Below the pieces are notes generated by a model that had not been told where the DNA came from, did not search any database, and saw only the letters and a program-made list of their open reading frames with translations. Made by a program: the position numbers and the translations under genes. Source: Deltaproteobacteria bacterium (GTDB taxonomy: Bacteria > Desulfobacterota > Desulfomonilia > UBA1062). Taken from it: DNA of 64,000 bases. This document shows, in pieces, positions 43,864 through 53,959 of this stretch (the first letter of the stretch is position 1; the number at the start of each line of letters is the position of its first letter). Where the stretch lies: the NCBI GenBank assembly GCA_018434685.1, contig JAHDOV010000006.1, forward strand, positions 62,001 to 126,000, read 5' to 3'.

Positions 43864-46851
43864 TCAGAAATCAAGGTCCGGTGCAAATCCGCGTCGCATG
43901 GTGTTCTCCACGGACGTGACCGGGTCCACGAACTGGAGCAGGTAGTCAGGGCCGCCTGCCTTGGAGCCCACCCCTGAAAGCTTGTAGCCGCCAAACGGGT
44001 GGCGCGCGACGATGGCGCCGGTGATGCCTCTGTTGATGTAAATGTTGCCCACCTGGAGGTTTTCTTTCAGGTACTCTATGGTGTAGGGTCTCCGGCTGTA
44101 TGCGCCCCCGGTCAGGGCATAGGGGACCGAATTGGCCAGCGCCACTGCCTCTTCGATGTTTTTCACCTTGAACGCCACCACCACCGGGCCGAAAAGCTCG
44201 GTGAAGGCAATGGCGGCATCCCCGGGAACCCCTTCGAAAACCGTTGGTGCGATGTAATAGCCCTTGGGGTCAATGCCCGGGGAGAGACTGCCCTCTGTTA
44301 CCCGTGCGGCTATCGGCCTGGTCTCTTCGATAACCTTGTTGATCCGGTCATACGATGTCTTGTCTATTACTGCGGAAAGGTCGCAGCGGGGATCGGTGGC
44401 GTCACAGACAGTGAGGTCGCCGATTGCCTCACGGAACCTTTCCATGAACCTCTCATAAATTGCCTGGTGAACAATGAGCCGGCTCAGGGCACTGCACTTC
44501 TGTCCCTGGTATCCGAAGGCGGATTTGATCGCCCCGGCCACTGCCTCGTCGACATCGGCGTCCTCGTCGATGATCAGGGCATTCTTCCCCCCCATCTCCG
44601 CCACGACACGTTTTGGAGAGATCATCGCCGGGGAAGGCCTTGCTGCAGCTTCTATGATCTGCGTCCCCACGTCTTTCGATCCGGTAAATATGATGAAAGA
44701 CGTGGTGGGTGACTCGACCAGGGCAGGGCCGACCTCGGACCCGGGTCCGGTGACGAACTGGAGCACGTCTTTGGGACAGCCTGCCTCCATGAATAGCTCA
44801 TAGATGCGCTCCCCGAGCCTGGCTGACTGGCTGGCCGGCTTGAACACGACCGGATTGCCCGTAACCAGTGCAGCGCTCACCATCCCTACCGGTATGGCCA
44901 TGGGGAAGTTCCACGGGGCAATGACAACGCCGACGCCCTTGGGGCGGTAGAAATACCGGTTGTCCTCGCCTGCGACATGGAGCAGGTTCCTTCCTGAAAA
45001 CAGCTCGAGTGCCATGCGGGCATAGTATTCGCAGAAATCCACGGCCTCCGCAATGTCGCCATCTGCCTCCCGCCAGGGCTTTGCCACCTCGATCGATTCC
45101 AGGGCACAGAGTTCGAACCAGTTCTTCCTGAACAGCTCCGCAGCACGAAGGAGCATGATCGACCGTTCCTCTACAGGCACCTTTGCCCAGGTCTCCCTGG
45201 CCGCCGCGGCAGACTCGAGCGCTTTTGCGACATCCTCCTTTGTTGCGCAGCATACCTGCGCAACGACTTCATCCGGACGGCAGGGATTCACCGACGCAAC
45301 CTTTGCGTCTCTCCTGATGCGTTTTCCATTGATGTGAGGCGTTATCTCGCTGCCCAGATGTGACTGCACGTCCTTGAGGGCCTCGGCGTATGCCCTCCGG
45401 GGTTCTTCGCGAATGAAATCAGAGCAGGGGGCGTTGGCAAAGGAACGATCAAGGGCCTGGCTGCCGGGAGGGAGAAAGGTCGTGCCGATCATCTCATCCG
45501 TGGCCGGTATCTCGCCTGGTGCCTTGAGCAGGACGTTTGCCGGGGTGTCTGTCGTAAACTTCAGCCGCAGGAACGACTCGTTCGATGTGTTCTCCAAGAG
45601 CCTTCTCACCAGGTAGCCCATACCCGGGATCATCTGCCCCACGGGCGCATAGTCGCGGCACCGGTAGCCCATGTTAGTCACTGCCTTCTTGATGGGTTCC
45701 GCCATGCCATAGAGCATCTGTATCTCGAGGGCCCCGCTCGGGATAGCGAGCTTCTCGGCCAGGACCAGGGCGTTGGCAATGCTGCGTATGTTGTGACTCG
45801 CGATGGCCAGGCCGAACAGGTCATGCCGCTCGAGGATACGCCGGGTGATGGCCTCGAAATTGGCATCGGAGTTGGATTTGGTGGTGAACACGGGCACAGG
45901 CCACCCCTGCTGGTTTGCCGTGATGACCTCGTAGTCCCAGTAGGCCCCCTTGACCAGGCGGATCGTGACCGGGGGCCGGTCCTGCTTGCTGCACCACTGA
46001 ATAAGGTAGTCGATGTCATCATTGGCAGACTTGAGATAGGTTTGAATGACAATGCCCACATGGGCCTGTTTTCTGAACTCGTCCTCCTCGAGAAGCGAGG
46101 TGAATGCCCTGAGTGTAAGGTCCTTGAGCCCGTAGCTCTCCATGTCGATGTTCACGAAACTTTCCGTGTCCTTTGCAGCCAGAAAGATCGGGCGGAGCGC
46201 ATCTCTGAGCACCTTGACCGAATGATTGAAGTCGGGTGAATACATCCTTGAGCTCAGGCTCGATGGCTTCACCGATACATTCACCTTCGGTATCGGGCCG
46301 GCATGGTCGGTATCGAGGAGGGGATCATCCTGCCACTTCACGGATTCGGCCTTGAGGCTGTGAAACAGGTCCATGTAGCGGCGCTGGTACTCCCGGGCCT
46401 CTTTCTCGCAGACGACCTTCTCGCCGAGGATGTCGACGGTGAAGCACAACCGTTGCCTGCGCAGCTGTGCGTAGATGGGAAAGGCTTCCTGGACGGTGGT
46501 CCCGGCAATGAACATCCTGGCCATCGAGGTTACGTTCTTTCTGATGCTGTTGGCGATGATCCAGGCCGTGATCCCCGTGGCCCCTGCCGTACTGATCCCC
46601 CATTTGAGCACCGAGGGGATATCTTCTTCTTCGCTGCAGAAATACTCCTGAAGGTGGTCGGCAATCTGTCTGGAACTCTGCAGCACGGGAAGCACATCAA
46701 CGAAGCGGAACATGTTCAGCTTGAAGTCCGGGCTTTTCATGCACCAGTCAATCATCTTGCCGTTCCAGTAATCCCGCCGGAAAATGCTGGCGGTTTCACC
46801 CTTTATGGCATCAAAGAGTTCCTGGCCGACCTTGAGAATAGCTTCTTCCAT
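43864..46851 (-). CDS. putA: Bifunctional proline dehydrogenase/P5C dehydrogenase
   Basis: From ATG 46851 the product has 995 residues. The N-terminal half (about 1-470) is the FAD-dependent proline dehydrogenase barrel ('[10 protein letters not shown]', 'ATHNIRS'-like '[15 protein letters not shown]', 'QMLYGMAEP'). The C-terminal half is an aldehyde dehydrogenase with '[20 protein letters not shown]', 'FTGSKDVGT', catalytic 'GQKCSALSR' and '[12 protein letters not shown]'. Together they oxidise proline to glutamate in two channelled steps. There is no N-terminal DNA-binding RHH domain, so autoregulation as in enteric PutA is unlikely. The ATG lies 10 bases after GGGAGG. Confidence 0.95.
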   Translation of the reverse strand: MEEAILKVGQELFDAIKGETASIFRRDYWNGKMIDWCMKSPDFKLNMFRFVDVLPVLQSSRQIADHLQEYFCSEEEDIPSVLKWGISTAGATGITAWIIANSIRKNVTSMARMFIAGTTVQEAFPIYAQLRRQRLCFTVDILGEKVVCEKEAREYQRRYMDLFHSLKAESVKWQDDPLLDTDHAGPIPKVNVSVKPSSLSSRMYSPDFNHSVKVLRDALRPIFLAAKDTESFVNIDMESYGLKDLTLRAFTSLLEEDEFRKQAHVGIVIQTYLKSANDDIDYLIQWCSKQDRPPVTIRLVKGAYWDYEVITANQQGWPVPVFTTKSNSDANFEAITRRILERHDLFGLAIASHNIRSIANALVLAEKLAIPSGALEIQMLYGMAEPIKKAVTNMGYRCRDYAPVGQMIPGMGYLVRRLLENTSNESFLRLKFTTDTPANVLLKAPGEIPATDEMIGTTFLPPGSQALDRSFANAPCSDFIREEPRRAYAEALKDVQSHLGSEITPHINGKRIRRDAKVASVNPCRPDEVVAQVCCATKEDVAKALESAAAARETWAKVPVEERSIMLLRAAELFRKNWFELCALESIEVAKPWREADGDIAEAVDFCEYYARMALELFSGRNLLHVAGEDNRYFYRPKGVGVVIAPWNFPMAIPVGMVSAALVTGNPVVFKPASQSARLGERIYELFMEAGCPKDVLQFVTGPGSEVGPALVESPTTSFIIFTGSKDVGTQIIEAAARPSPAMISPKRVVAEMGGKNALIIDEDADVDEAVAGAIKSAFGYQGQKCSALSRLIVHQAIYERFMERFREAIGDLTVCDATDPRCDLSAVIDKTSYDRINKVIEETRPIAARVTEGSLSPGIDPKGYYIAPTVFEGVPGDAAIAFTELFGPVVVAFKVKNIEEAVALANSVPYALTGGAYSRRPYTIEYLKENLQVGNIYINRGITGAIVARHPFGGYKLSGVGSKAGGPDYLLQFVDPVTSVENTMRRGFAPDLDF

Positions 46852-46917
46852 AGAGATCATACCTCCCTGCCGGATTTGCTGACTATTCAATATAATAACC
46901 GCCTGGTGAACACTTTC

Positions 46918-46946
46918 TACCCCCGGAAGGCTTCTTGCCGGGGGTA
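46918..46946. other. Inverted repeat upstream of putA
   Basis: TACCCCCGG (46918-46926) pairs perfectly with CCGGGGGTA (46938-46946). It lies about 70 bases upstream of the putA start in the divergent spacer and has no T-run, so an operator for a proline-responsive regulator is possible. The regulator is not identified. Confidence 0.4.
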
Positions 46947-47141
46947 TTGTCCTGAAGTTCTTGGTGCATAGGGATGTTTTCGCCGTTTTTTCCGATGGGC
47001 TCGGCCTTGTACCCGGGATGCATGGGGATTATATCTAGAACGTAAGAGTACTGTCAGATCATGGTTGCATCTCGAAGCTTAACAGGCCTTTGTCAGCTGA
47101 TATCGACAGTGCGGGCAAGGATGAAAAGGGAGGGGTCGTTC

Positions 47142-47843
47142 ATGAAGTACACGTCGGTTGGTGCAGTGGTGGTCTTCGTGGTCTTTTTATTGACAGGATG
47201 TGCGGAGCTCAAGCAGTTGCGGATAGAAACCGCGGACCAGAAGGGCAGGATCGAACAGCTCGAAAGGGAAAACCAGACCTGCCGGGACGAACTGAACCAG
47301 GCCCAGGTACAGCTGAGCCAGACACAGATCGACCTGAGCACCCTGGAGATCGATCTGAAGAAGAAGGATATTGCGGTCCAGCAGCAGAGCGAGGCGTTCA
47401 ACAGGATGCAGGAGGCCATGAAGGCCGAGCTGGACTCCAAACAGGTCGCTCTCAAGGAACTGGAGGGCAAGCTCACCCTGACCATGGTGGAATCGATCCT
47501 GTTCGATTCCGGCAAGGCCGATGTCAAGGAGGAAGGCAGGCAGGCCCTCAAGAAGGTTGCTGACGTGCTCAAGAACATCCAGGACCAGGAAATCATCATT
47601 GCCGGGCATACCGACAACGTACAGATCGGGGGCAGGCTGGCCCAGATCTATCCGAGCAACTGGGAGCTCTCGACCGCCCGTGCCATATCCGTGGTGAAGA
47701 TCCTGGTGGACGACGGCGTCGATCCCAGATTCCTGAGCGGTTCCGGATACAGCGAATACCGCCCGGTAGCCGACAACGAGACCCTCGAGGGACGGGCGCA
47801 GAACCGGCGCATGGAGATCATCCTCATGCCGAAACTCCGGTAG
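47142..47843 (+). CDS. OmpA-like peptidoglycan-binding lipoprotein
   Basis: The 233-residue product has a lipoprotein signal ending 'FLLTGC', a coiled coil of about 90 residues (ADQKGRIEQLERENQTCRD and following), and a C-terminal OmpA domain with 'ESILFDSGKADVKEEGRQAL', 'IAGHTDNVQIG' and 'NWELSTARAISVVKIL', ending 'GRAQNRRMEIILMP'. OmpA domains bind the meso-DAP in peptidoglycan, so the protein tethers the outer or inner membrane to the wall. The ATG follows GGGAGGGGTCGTTC; an upstream in-frame start at 47061 is rejected. Confidence 0.9.
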   Translation: MKYTSVGAVVVFVVFLLTGCAELKQLRIETADQKGRIEQLERENQTCRDELNQAQVQLSQTQIDLSTLEIDLKKKDIAVQQQSEAFNRMQEAMKAELDSKQVALKELEGKLTLTMVESILFDSGKADVKEEGRQALKKVADVLKNIQDQEIIIAGHTDNVQIGGRLAQIYPSNWELSTARAISVVKILVDDGVDPRFLSGSGYSEYRPVADNETLEGRAQNRRMEIILMPKLR

Positions 47844-48097
47844 GAATCGCCTGCACGAGGGTGCATATGACCCAGTTGCCCCGGATTCTCCCCGGGGGCA
47901 GTAGTTTGGTTGTTACCCGGTACGGTGTGTCCTTTCACTGGCGATGCCGGCGCTGATGGTTCTCCCGGAATAGAAAAGGTGTTTGACGCTGAGGAGAAAC
48001 ATGCATAGAATACACGATAAGGATGCATACAGAAGATGTATTCACCCCGGGAAACGACCAGGCCAGGGATGGCGCAAGTTTATTGGGGAGGTTGGCC

Positions 48098-48925
48098 ATG
48101 AAGAAAACAGTGATAGTTGCCGCGATCGTTCTTGTTGTGCTCTTAGTCTTTTTTCTGGTGGATAAGTTTGTGCTCCAGAAGAAGGACGTGCCGGTCGCTC
48201 CTGAAACGACATTGAATTCCACCGAAGTACAACAGCCGCCGGTTTCTCCAGAAGGGCAACAGCCATCCCCGGTCATCTCGAAAAGGATCATCGAAGATGT
48301 GGAGAAGGAGAAGGGATTCGAGGGTGCACGCCAGGAACTGATGGCGATATGCCGCGAGCTCGATGAAAAGGAGTACGTGAAGGCATACAAACTGAACGAG
48401 GGAACCTACCCCAAGTTTGTCTCGGCCCTGGAAAAACTCGCATACAATCCCCCCGTGATATCGGGTGAGACAAAGGACCTCTACACCCTGCTGAGCAATG
48501 CCGCACACTTCTGCCGGGTTGCGGGCAAAGAGGACATCAGGCTCGTCAAGGACATCCTCGAGCATGAGAACAGCCGTATCGAGGCCCTCATGGCGGTCAT
48601 GTACGAATATCTCATCACGGGCAGCCAGGAAGGGAAACTGATGATCAACATCGGTCAGCTCTATGAATACGCGGGCTTCTTTCTGAACACCCTCGGTGGA
48701 AAGGGCTATCTCTACCGCCGTGATTCCACCACGAGGACGCTCACCCTGTACTATTCCGTGCTCATCCTGGACAAGGCGAACAAAGAGAAGATGAACCCCT
48801 ACGGGATCGACATCATGCCCCACCTGAAACTGGTAAAGATGGATCTGATGGCTCACAAAGGGCTTGCGGGCACCGAACAGTATCTTGCCGAACTGCAGAA
48901 CATAGAGAAGACAACAATCCGTTGA
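48098..48925 (+). CDS. Membrane-anchored protein of unknown function
   Basis: The 275-residue product has one N-terminal helix (VIVAAIVLVVLLVFFLVDKF), a Pro/Gln-rich linker (PEGQQPSPV) and a soluble domain with 'ELDEKEYVKAYKLNEGTYPK' and 'LGGKGYLYRRDSTTRTLTLY'. No family was recognised. The ATG follows GGGGAGGTTGGCC. It sits between the OmpA-like gene and the AEC transporter without overlaps, so cotranscription is possible but weakly supported. Confidence 0.65.
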   Translation: MKKTVIVAAIVLVVLLVFFLVDKFVLQKKDVPVAPETTLNSTEVQQPPVSPEGQQPSPVISKRIIEDVEKEKGFEGARQELMAICRELDEKEYVKAYKLNEGTYPKFVSALEKLAYNPPVISGETKDLYTLLSNAAHFCRVAGKEDIRLVKDILEHENSRIEALMAVMYEYLITGSQEGKLMINIGQLYEYAGFFLNTLGGKGYLYRRDSTTRTLTLYYSVLILDKANKEKMNPYGIDIMPHLKLVKMDLMAHKGLAGTEQYLAELQNIEKTTIR

Positions 48926-48962
48926 TGCGGGGCAGGACGACCGTTTCAAGAGCTGATCCGCT

Positions 48963-49916
48963 GTGAGCTCTATCCTGCGATTCTGCCTGTTCCAGATCAT
49001 GATCGTCGTGCCGTTTGTCTGTGGTGCGCTCCTGCAGAGAAGAACCGCTCAGGATCCTGTCTTTACCAGGAAGCTTATCCGGATCAACCTGATCCTCATA
49101 GAACCCCTGATCGCGCTGTGGAGCATATGGGGGCTGAGTCTGTCCCGGAGCATCGTCGTGCTTCCCCTGTCCGGACTGGCGCTGGTTCTCCTCGGTCTGG
49201 CCGCCGGCTGGGTCTTTATCCCTGTCCTGGGCCTGAAGGGGAGGTCCCGGGCGACGTTTCTCATCAGTTCCTCGCTCCACAACCATGGATTCACCATGGG
49301 TGCATTCCTGTGCTACCTGCTGCTCGGGGAGGAGGGGCTGGGCCTTGCCTTCATCTTCCTGGCCTACTTCATGCTCTATGTGTTCATCGTGATCTTTCCG
49401 TATGCCCAGATGGTTTCCACCTCGCGGCGCTACAGCCTCTCATTCCTGAAAGACTTTCTCCTGAACCTTCAGAACATGCCGCTTGCAGCCATAGTCGTGG
49501 CGCTTGCGCTCCATGGCCTCGGTATCGAGCGGCCATCGATATATTTCCCAACGGACCTCCTGATCCTGGCATCCATTGCCATGTATTACTTTACCCTGGG
49601 CACCAATTTCAGCACCTCGGATGTCCTCGCCTCTGCACGGGAAAATCTCGCGTTGTGCATGGTCAAATTCGTCATGGTTCCTGCTGCGGCGGTTGTCTTT
49701 CTCTCACTGGTGAGCCTCGAGCGCCAGGTGGAGGCAGTGATACTCATCGAGTCATTCATGCCTGCAGCCATCTATTCGGTGGTGGCCTCCGTCCTGTTTG
49801 ACCTCGACAGGAGACTCGCATCGAATCTGTTCGTGCTCAACACGATCTTCTTTCTCGTGGTTGTCCTGCCTTTGATTTTTGTTTTCAGGGGGTATATGGT
49901 GCCGGGAGGGATGTGA
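48963..49916 (+). CDS. AEC family transporter
   Basis: The 317-residue product is very hydrophobic with about nine or ten helices, and 'FLISSSLHNHGFTMGAFLCY' in the middle is the central signature of the auxin efflux carrier/AEC permease family, with 'YFTLGTNFSTSDVL' in the second repeat. AEC proteins export or import carboxylates and other small metabolites. The start is GTG with no clear ribosome site, so the exact N-terminus is uncertain. Confidence 0.8.
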   Translation: MSSILRFCLFQIMIVVPFVCGALLQRRTAQDPVFTRKLIRINLILIEPLIALWSIWGLSLSRSIVVLPLSGLALVLLGLAAGWVFIPVLGLKGRSRATFLISSSLHNHGFTMGAFLCYLLLGEEGLGLAFIFLAYFMLYVFIVIFPYAQMVSTSRRYSLSFLKDFLLNLQNMPLAAIVVALALHGLGIERPSIYFPTDLLILASIAMYYFTLGTNFSTSDVLASARENLALCMVKFVMVPAAAVVFLSLVSLERQVEAVILIESFMPAAIYSVVASVLFDLDRRLASNLFVLNTIFFLVVVLPLIFVFRGYMVPGGM

Positions 49917-49935
49917 GACAAACGAGGAGACCCAT

Positions 49936-50577
49936 ATGAAACCATGCAGGGTAGAGGCCGCGCTGTTCGACTTCGGCGGGGTGCTGGCAGACGAGGGGTT
50001 CAAGAACGGGCTCCATGCCATAGCCAGGGCCAACAAGAAAGATCCGGAAACATTTGCCGCCCAGGCACGGGAGCTCATTCACGATACCGGATACCTGACC
50101 GGCCACGCCGCCGAGCCGGCCTACTGGGAAGCGCTGCGCGTACACGCCGGCATTTCCGGTGAGGACAGCGAACTCAGAAACACCATTCTCCGGGGATTCA
50201 CGCTCAGGCCGTGGATGATCGAGGTGGTAGAAAGGCTCAGGGACCTGGGCGTCAGGCTCGCCATCCTCAGTGACCAGACGAACTGGCTCGATGAACTGGA
50301 AGAGAAACTCCACTTCTTTCATCTCTTCGAGAGGGTGTTCAACAGTTACCACATGGGAAAATGCAAGAGGGATCAGTCGCTCTTCACCGAGGTGACCGGC
50401 ATCATGGGGCTCGAGCCCTCGGCGGTGCTGTTCGTCGATGATACCTGTGGCCATGTCGAACGGGCCCGCGCCGCAGGATTGAAGGCGATATGGTTCCAGG
50501 GCAGGGAAGACTTCCTCGAGGAGATAGCTCTTGTGTGTCCCGCAGTGGCGGACCTGCCCGGATCGCAGGCTAGGTAA
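49936..50577 (+). CDS. HAD superfamily hydrolase
   Basis: The 213-residue product has HAD motif I 'ALFDFGGVLADE' near residue 11 (the second Asp is replaced by Gly, as in epoxide-hydrolase-like HAD subfamily members), motif II 'LAILSDQTN', motif III Lys in 'GKCKRD' and motif IV 'VLFVDDTCGHVERAR'. These proteins act on phosphorylated or halogenated metabolites; the DFGGV variant is common among the HAD_2 branch and does not show activity. AGGAGACCCAT precedes the ATG. Its 3' end overlaps the end of the regulator gene on the other strand by 8 bases. Confidence 0.85.
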   Translation: MKPCRVEAALFDFGGVLADEGFKNGLHAIARANKKDPETFAAQARELIHDTGYLTGHAAEPAYWEALRVHAGISGEDSELRNTILRGFTLRPWMIEVVERLRDLGVRLAILSDQTNWLDELEEKLHFFHLFERVFNSYHMGKCKRDQSLFTEVTGIMGLEPSAVLFVDDTCGHVERARAAGLKAIWFQGREDFLEEIALVCPAVADLPGSQAR

Positions 50578-51925
50578 CGCCGTATCGTCGGAGCTTCTTG
50601 TGAAGGGTCACGCGGGTGATGCCGAGCCGCCTGGCCGCCTCGCTCTTGTTTCCCCTGGCCGCCTCAAGGGTCTTGAGGATGGTGGTCTTCTCGACCTCGT
50701 CGAGGGGCAGTTCCGGGGTGATCAGGTGGACAGGCTGCCCTGGTTCGCCCTCCGGGGAGATAATGGGGAGATCCTGCTCCGCGAGGTAGGGCGAGTTCGA
50801 GAGGACCACGGCAGACTCGATGGTGTTCATGAGCTGCCGCACATTGCCGGGCCAGTCGTATTTGATGATCCTGTCCATGGCCTGGGGGGTGAATCCCTTG
50901 ATGTCCTTGTGGTTTTTCTGGGAAAACATCGTGAGAAAATGCTCTGAGAGAAGCGGGATATCTTCCCTGCGGCTGCGCAGGGGAGGGACCTTGAGGGTTA
51001 TGACATTGAGGCGGTAATAGAGATCCTCTCTGAAATTGCCGTTTTTCACCTCGGAGAGGAGGTCTTTGTTTGTTGCAGCGATGATCCTGACGTCGACGAA
51101 GATCACCTCCTCGCCGCCAACCCGGGTAAATTCTTTTTCCTGGATCACCCGCAGCAGCTTGGCCTGCATGGCCAGGGACATCTCGCTGATCTCGTCGAGA
51201 AAGAGGCTGCCCTGGTGTGCCTGACGGAACCGGCCTTCTCTGCGCCTGATCGCGCCGGTGAAAGAGCCCTTCTCATGGCCGAACAGCTCTGATTCGAGCA
51301 GTCCTTCGGAGATGGCCGCACAGTTGAGCTTGATGAAGGGGTGGTCTTTTCTGGGGCTGTTGAAGTGTATGGCGCCTGCTATCATCTCTTTTCCCGTTCC
51401 GCTCTCCCCGGTGATGAGCACCGTTGCCTCCGATGCCGCGGCCTTGGATGTGGTCTCCAGAAGATTGATCATGACAGGACTGCTGCCGATGATATTCCTG
51501 CTGTCGAACTGCTCGCCGATGATCTCTTTGAGGATACGGTTCTCTTCCTTGAGCTTGCTGTGATCCATGGCCTTTTCCATTTTCATGCGCATCTCTTCGA
51601 AGTCAAGCGGCTTGGTGAGGTACTCGTAGGCCCCCTTCTTCATGGCCTCGATCGCGGATTCCACAGATGAATACGCAGTCATGATGATGACCGGGATGGC
51701 GGGGTTTATCCCCTTGATCGTTTCCAGTGCCTCCAGCCCGGATACCTTTACCATCCGTATGTCCATGAGGATCAGGTCGAACGGCATCTTCTGCACCGTT
51801 GCAATGGCTGTTGAACCGTCGTCTGCCTCGAAGACCCGGTAGCCCCAGCCACCCAGGAGCGTCTTCAGCATGGTCCGATGGCCCGTGTCATCATCCACAA
51901 CCAGGATATCCCTTCTCTGATCCAT
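50570..51925 (-). CDS. zraR: NtrC-type sigma-54 response regulator (ZraR-like)
   Basis: The 451-residue product contains a receiver (phosphorylation Asp55 in 'LILMDIRM'), an AAA+ domain with Walker A 'GESGTGKE', the sigma-54 contact loop 'GSFTGA' and Walker B 'SLFLDEI', and a C-terminal Fis-type HTH 'AARRLGITRVTLHKKL'. It drives sigma-54 open complexes at distant sites. The start overlaps the stop of the kinase gene by one base, so they are coupled. The pair lies divergent to zraP-like 53960-54412 with a perfect sigma-54 promoter. The symbol is assigned by synteny. Confidence 0.85.
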   Translation of the reverse strand: MDQRRDILVVDDDTGHRTMLKTLLGGWGYRVFEADDGSTAIATVQKMPFDLILMDIRMVKVSGLEALETIKGINPAIPVIIMTAYSSVESAIEAMKKGAYEYLTKPLDFEEMRMKMEKAMDHSKLKEENRILKEIIGEQFDSRNIIGSSPVMINLLETTSKAAASEATVLITGESGTGKEMIAGAIHFNSPRKDHPFIKLNCAAISEGLLESELFGHEKGSFTGAIRRREGRFRQAHQGSLFLDEISEMSLAMQAKLLRVIQEKEFTRVGGEEVIFVDVRIIAATNKDLLSEVKNGNFREDLYYRLNVITLKVPPLRSRREDIPLLSEHFLTMFSQKNHKDIKGFTPQAMDRIIKYDWPGNVRQLMNTIESAVVLSNSPYLAEQDLPIISPEGEPGQPVHLITPELPLDEVEKTTILKTLEAARGNKSEAARRLGITRVTLHKKLRRYGVT

Positions 51926-53697
51926 CAGTCCCGATCCTTTCTGTCTGCAGGCAGGGTGACAATAACGACGGTCCCCTGGCCCGGAGTGCTCTGCACCTTG
52001 ACTTTGCCGGCATGCGCCTCGATGATCTTGTGAACGATTGCCAGGCCGAGCCCGGTGCCCGATTGCTTCGTGGTATAGTACGGGTCGAAGATCCTGCCGA
52101 TATCGTCGGTGGGGATGCCGTGACCGGTATCCGAGATGCGTATCGACACGGTGTGGTTGACCCGGTCCTCATCCACACCTACCGACAGGGTGCCGCCCTC
52201 GGTCATGGCCTCGATGGCGTTGAGGTAGATATTGAGCAGGACCTGCCCGATCCTGTCCGGGTCAAGGTACGCATGCACGGTATCCTGAGGAATATGCCCG
52301 CGATCGATACTGACAGTGCCTTCCTGTGCCTGGGCACCGATCATGTCGAGCGATTGGTTGACCACCTCGACGATATCCACATCCCGTTTCCCCACATTCA
52401 TGGGACGGGCGAATTCCAGGAGCTGGCCGATCACCCGGTTGAGCCGTTCCACTTCCCTGATCATGATGTCCGCGGTTTTCTGATCCTCGGGAACATCCCG
52501 GTAGCGTTCCTTGAAATAGGTTGCAAAGCCCTTGATGGAGCTCAATGGATTCCGGATCTCATGGGCGATCCCGGCGGCAAGGCTGCCCAGCGAGGCGAGC
52601 CGCTCCCTGCGCTGCACCTCCTTTTTCAGATGATCGATTTCGGAGATGTCGCGAAGCAGGATGATGTGGCCGAGAAAGTGGTCTTCATCATCCCTGAGGA
52701 TGCCTGCGCTCGCCTCCAGCAGGGTGGTTTTCCCGTGTATCGAGCACTGGATCTCCTTGAAGACGATATCGTTATCCCCGTGTATCTCCTCCAGGAGGTC
52801 GGTGATCTGGCAAGGGACGATATCTTGTGCCGCTGTTCCGATGGATGTACCTGGCGAGATCATGAGCATCTTTTCCGAGGCATCGTTTATGGTTATGATC
52901 TTTCCATGGTCGCCGATGAAGAGCAGTCCCACCGGCATGTTCTCGACGATGTTGTCCGAGAAGGCCTTGATCCTCGAGAGGCTCGCCCGGGCAGAGCGGT
53001 AGTTCTGAGCGATGATGATGGAGACGATACCGGAAAATCCGAGCAGGAGCATGATGATTGCTATGACGATATTCTGGTGCTCCTTTTCCTTGTTCGTCGC
53101 GACAATGGGCCCCATGTCCAGGCCGACAAAGATGGTGAGCTTCTGCTGGTTCTGACTTTCCGGGAACATGTGGGAATAGAACCAGTCATGAGACATCATC
53201 CCTCCACGCCCCATCATTTTGCCGCCCGAGGGCGTGAATCTCCTGTACACCTCGAATACGGGTTTGCCGTCCGACCGGTGGAGCTCCCGTGCCTGTATGG
53301 ATTCTCCCGCGAGTTCAAGATCAGGATCGGCGGCAATGAATTTGCCGATGTGAAGCGGCTGGTTGTGGGCAACGACCTTGCCGGTCTGGTCGGTGATGAG
53401 TATGTACACGATGTCGGGCTGCTGAGCGGTCTCCATGATGAGCCGTTGAACCTGTACGCCGCTCCAGTTCAGGCCGAGCATGCCGGTTCTCGTTCCTGCC
53501 TCGATGGAGCGTATCAGGGCCGCCCCTTTTTCCGTGAGCAGCATGATCATGTTGGCCTGCTGGGTGCGGATATCCTTGATAGTCATGAAGGCAAGGATCG
53601 GCACCATGATGATCAGCGATCCCACGATCACCCAGGGGGATATCTGTATCCAGCTCTGATCTAAGCGCTTTTTCTTCATATCCATATATTTGGCCAT
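51925..53697 (-). CDS. zraS: Sensor histidine kinase with Met/His-rich periplasmic loop (ZraS-like)
   Basis: The 590-residue product has membrane helix 1 (about 21-41), a periplasmic domain (about 42-205), helix 2 (about 207-229), a PAS domain, HisKA with 'GIAHEIRNPLSSIKGFATY' and HATPase 'GTGLGLAIVHKI'. Layout equals ZraS. The periplasmic part has 'TPSGGKMMGRGGMM' and 'SHMFPESQNQ', Met and His residues that may bind metal. The coded start is ATG 53697 without a clear ribosome site; other in-frame ATG codons follow at 53685 and 53679. The partner regulator follows directly. Confidence 0.85.
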   Translation of the reverse strand: MAKYMDMKKKRLDQSWIQISPWVIVGSLIIMVPILAFMTIKDIRTQQANMIMLLTEKGAALIRSIEAGTRTGMLGLNWSGVQVQRLIMETAQQPDIVYILITDQTGKVVAHNQPLHIGKFIAADPDLELAGESIQARELHRSDGKPVFEVYRRFTPSGGKMMGRGGMMSHDWFYSHMFPESQNQQKLTIFVGLDMGPIVATNKEKEHQNIVIAIIMLLLGFSGIVSIIIAQNYRSARASLSRIKAFSDNIVENMPVGLLFIGDHGKIITINDASEKMLMISPGTSIGTAAQDIVPCQITDLLEEIHGDNDIVFKEIQCSIHGKTTLLEASAGILRDDEDHFLGHIILLRDISEIDHLKKEVQRRERLASLGSLAAGIAHEIRNPLSSIKGFATYFKERYRDVPEDQKTADIMIREVERLNRVIGQLLEFARPMNVGKRDVDIVEVVNQSLDMIGAQAQEGTVSIDRGHIPQDTVHAYLDPDRIGQVLLNIYLNAIEAMTEGGTLSVGVDEDRVNHTVSIRISDTGHGIPTDDIGRIFDPYYTTKQSGTGLGLAIVHKIIEAHAGKVKVQSTPGQGTVVIVTLPADRKDRD

Positions 53698-53790
53698 CTC
53701 ACTGTATTACAAGTACTGTGCCAACTGCAGGAGCAGGCTGTGCCAGCTGTTTCGCCCCCGATATCTTTCCGATCTGTATAGTTTATATAC

Positions 53791-53826
53791 AGGTGTATAG
53801 GACATATGTATATAAAATATACACCT
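53791..53826. promoter_or_regulatory. Inverted repeat, candidate activator site between zraS and zraP
   Basis: AGGTGTATA (53791-53799) pairs perfectly with TATACACCT (53818-53826) across an 18-base AT-rich spacer. It lies about 85 bases upstream of the sigma-54 -24 element of zraP, the normal distance for an NtrC-type enhancer, and the adjacent GTATA/TATAC palindrome (53776-53790) may be a second half. ZraR binding is inferred from position only. Confidence 0.5.
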
Positions 53827-53908
53827 TTGTCCACGGTCCTCTCGGTGCAGCAGCCCTTGTGGCGGATAATATCATTAGAATCAAGCATATATGATTTATC
53901 CGGGCTGT

Positions 53909-53924
53909 TGGCACGCCTGTTGCT
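53909..53924 (+). promoter_or_regulatory. Sigma-54 promoter of zraP-like gene
   Basis: TGGCACGCCTGTTGCT matches the sigma-54 consensus TGGCACG-N4-TTGCW at every defined base, with GG at 53910-53911 and GC at 53922-53923. It lies 36 bases before the ATG at 53960 and points at it. The divergent NtrC-type regulator gene next door makes functional use very likely. Confidence 0.9.
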
Positions 53925-53959
53925 CACCGGTATGGTACCTGAAAGAAAGGAGAGCCAAG

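Noticed and set aside
53708-53723. Minus-strand TGGCACAGTACTTGTA upstream of the zraS-like gene, a second sigma-54-like site
   Set aside because: The essential -12 GC is GT, and a start there would leave almost no leader before ATG 53697. Kept only as a weak possibility.
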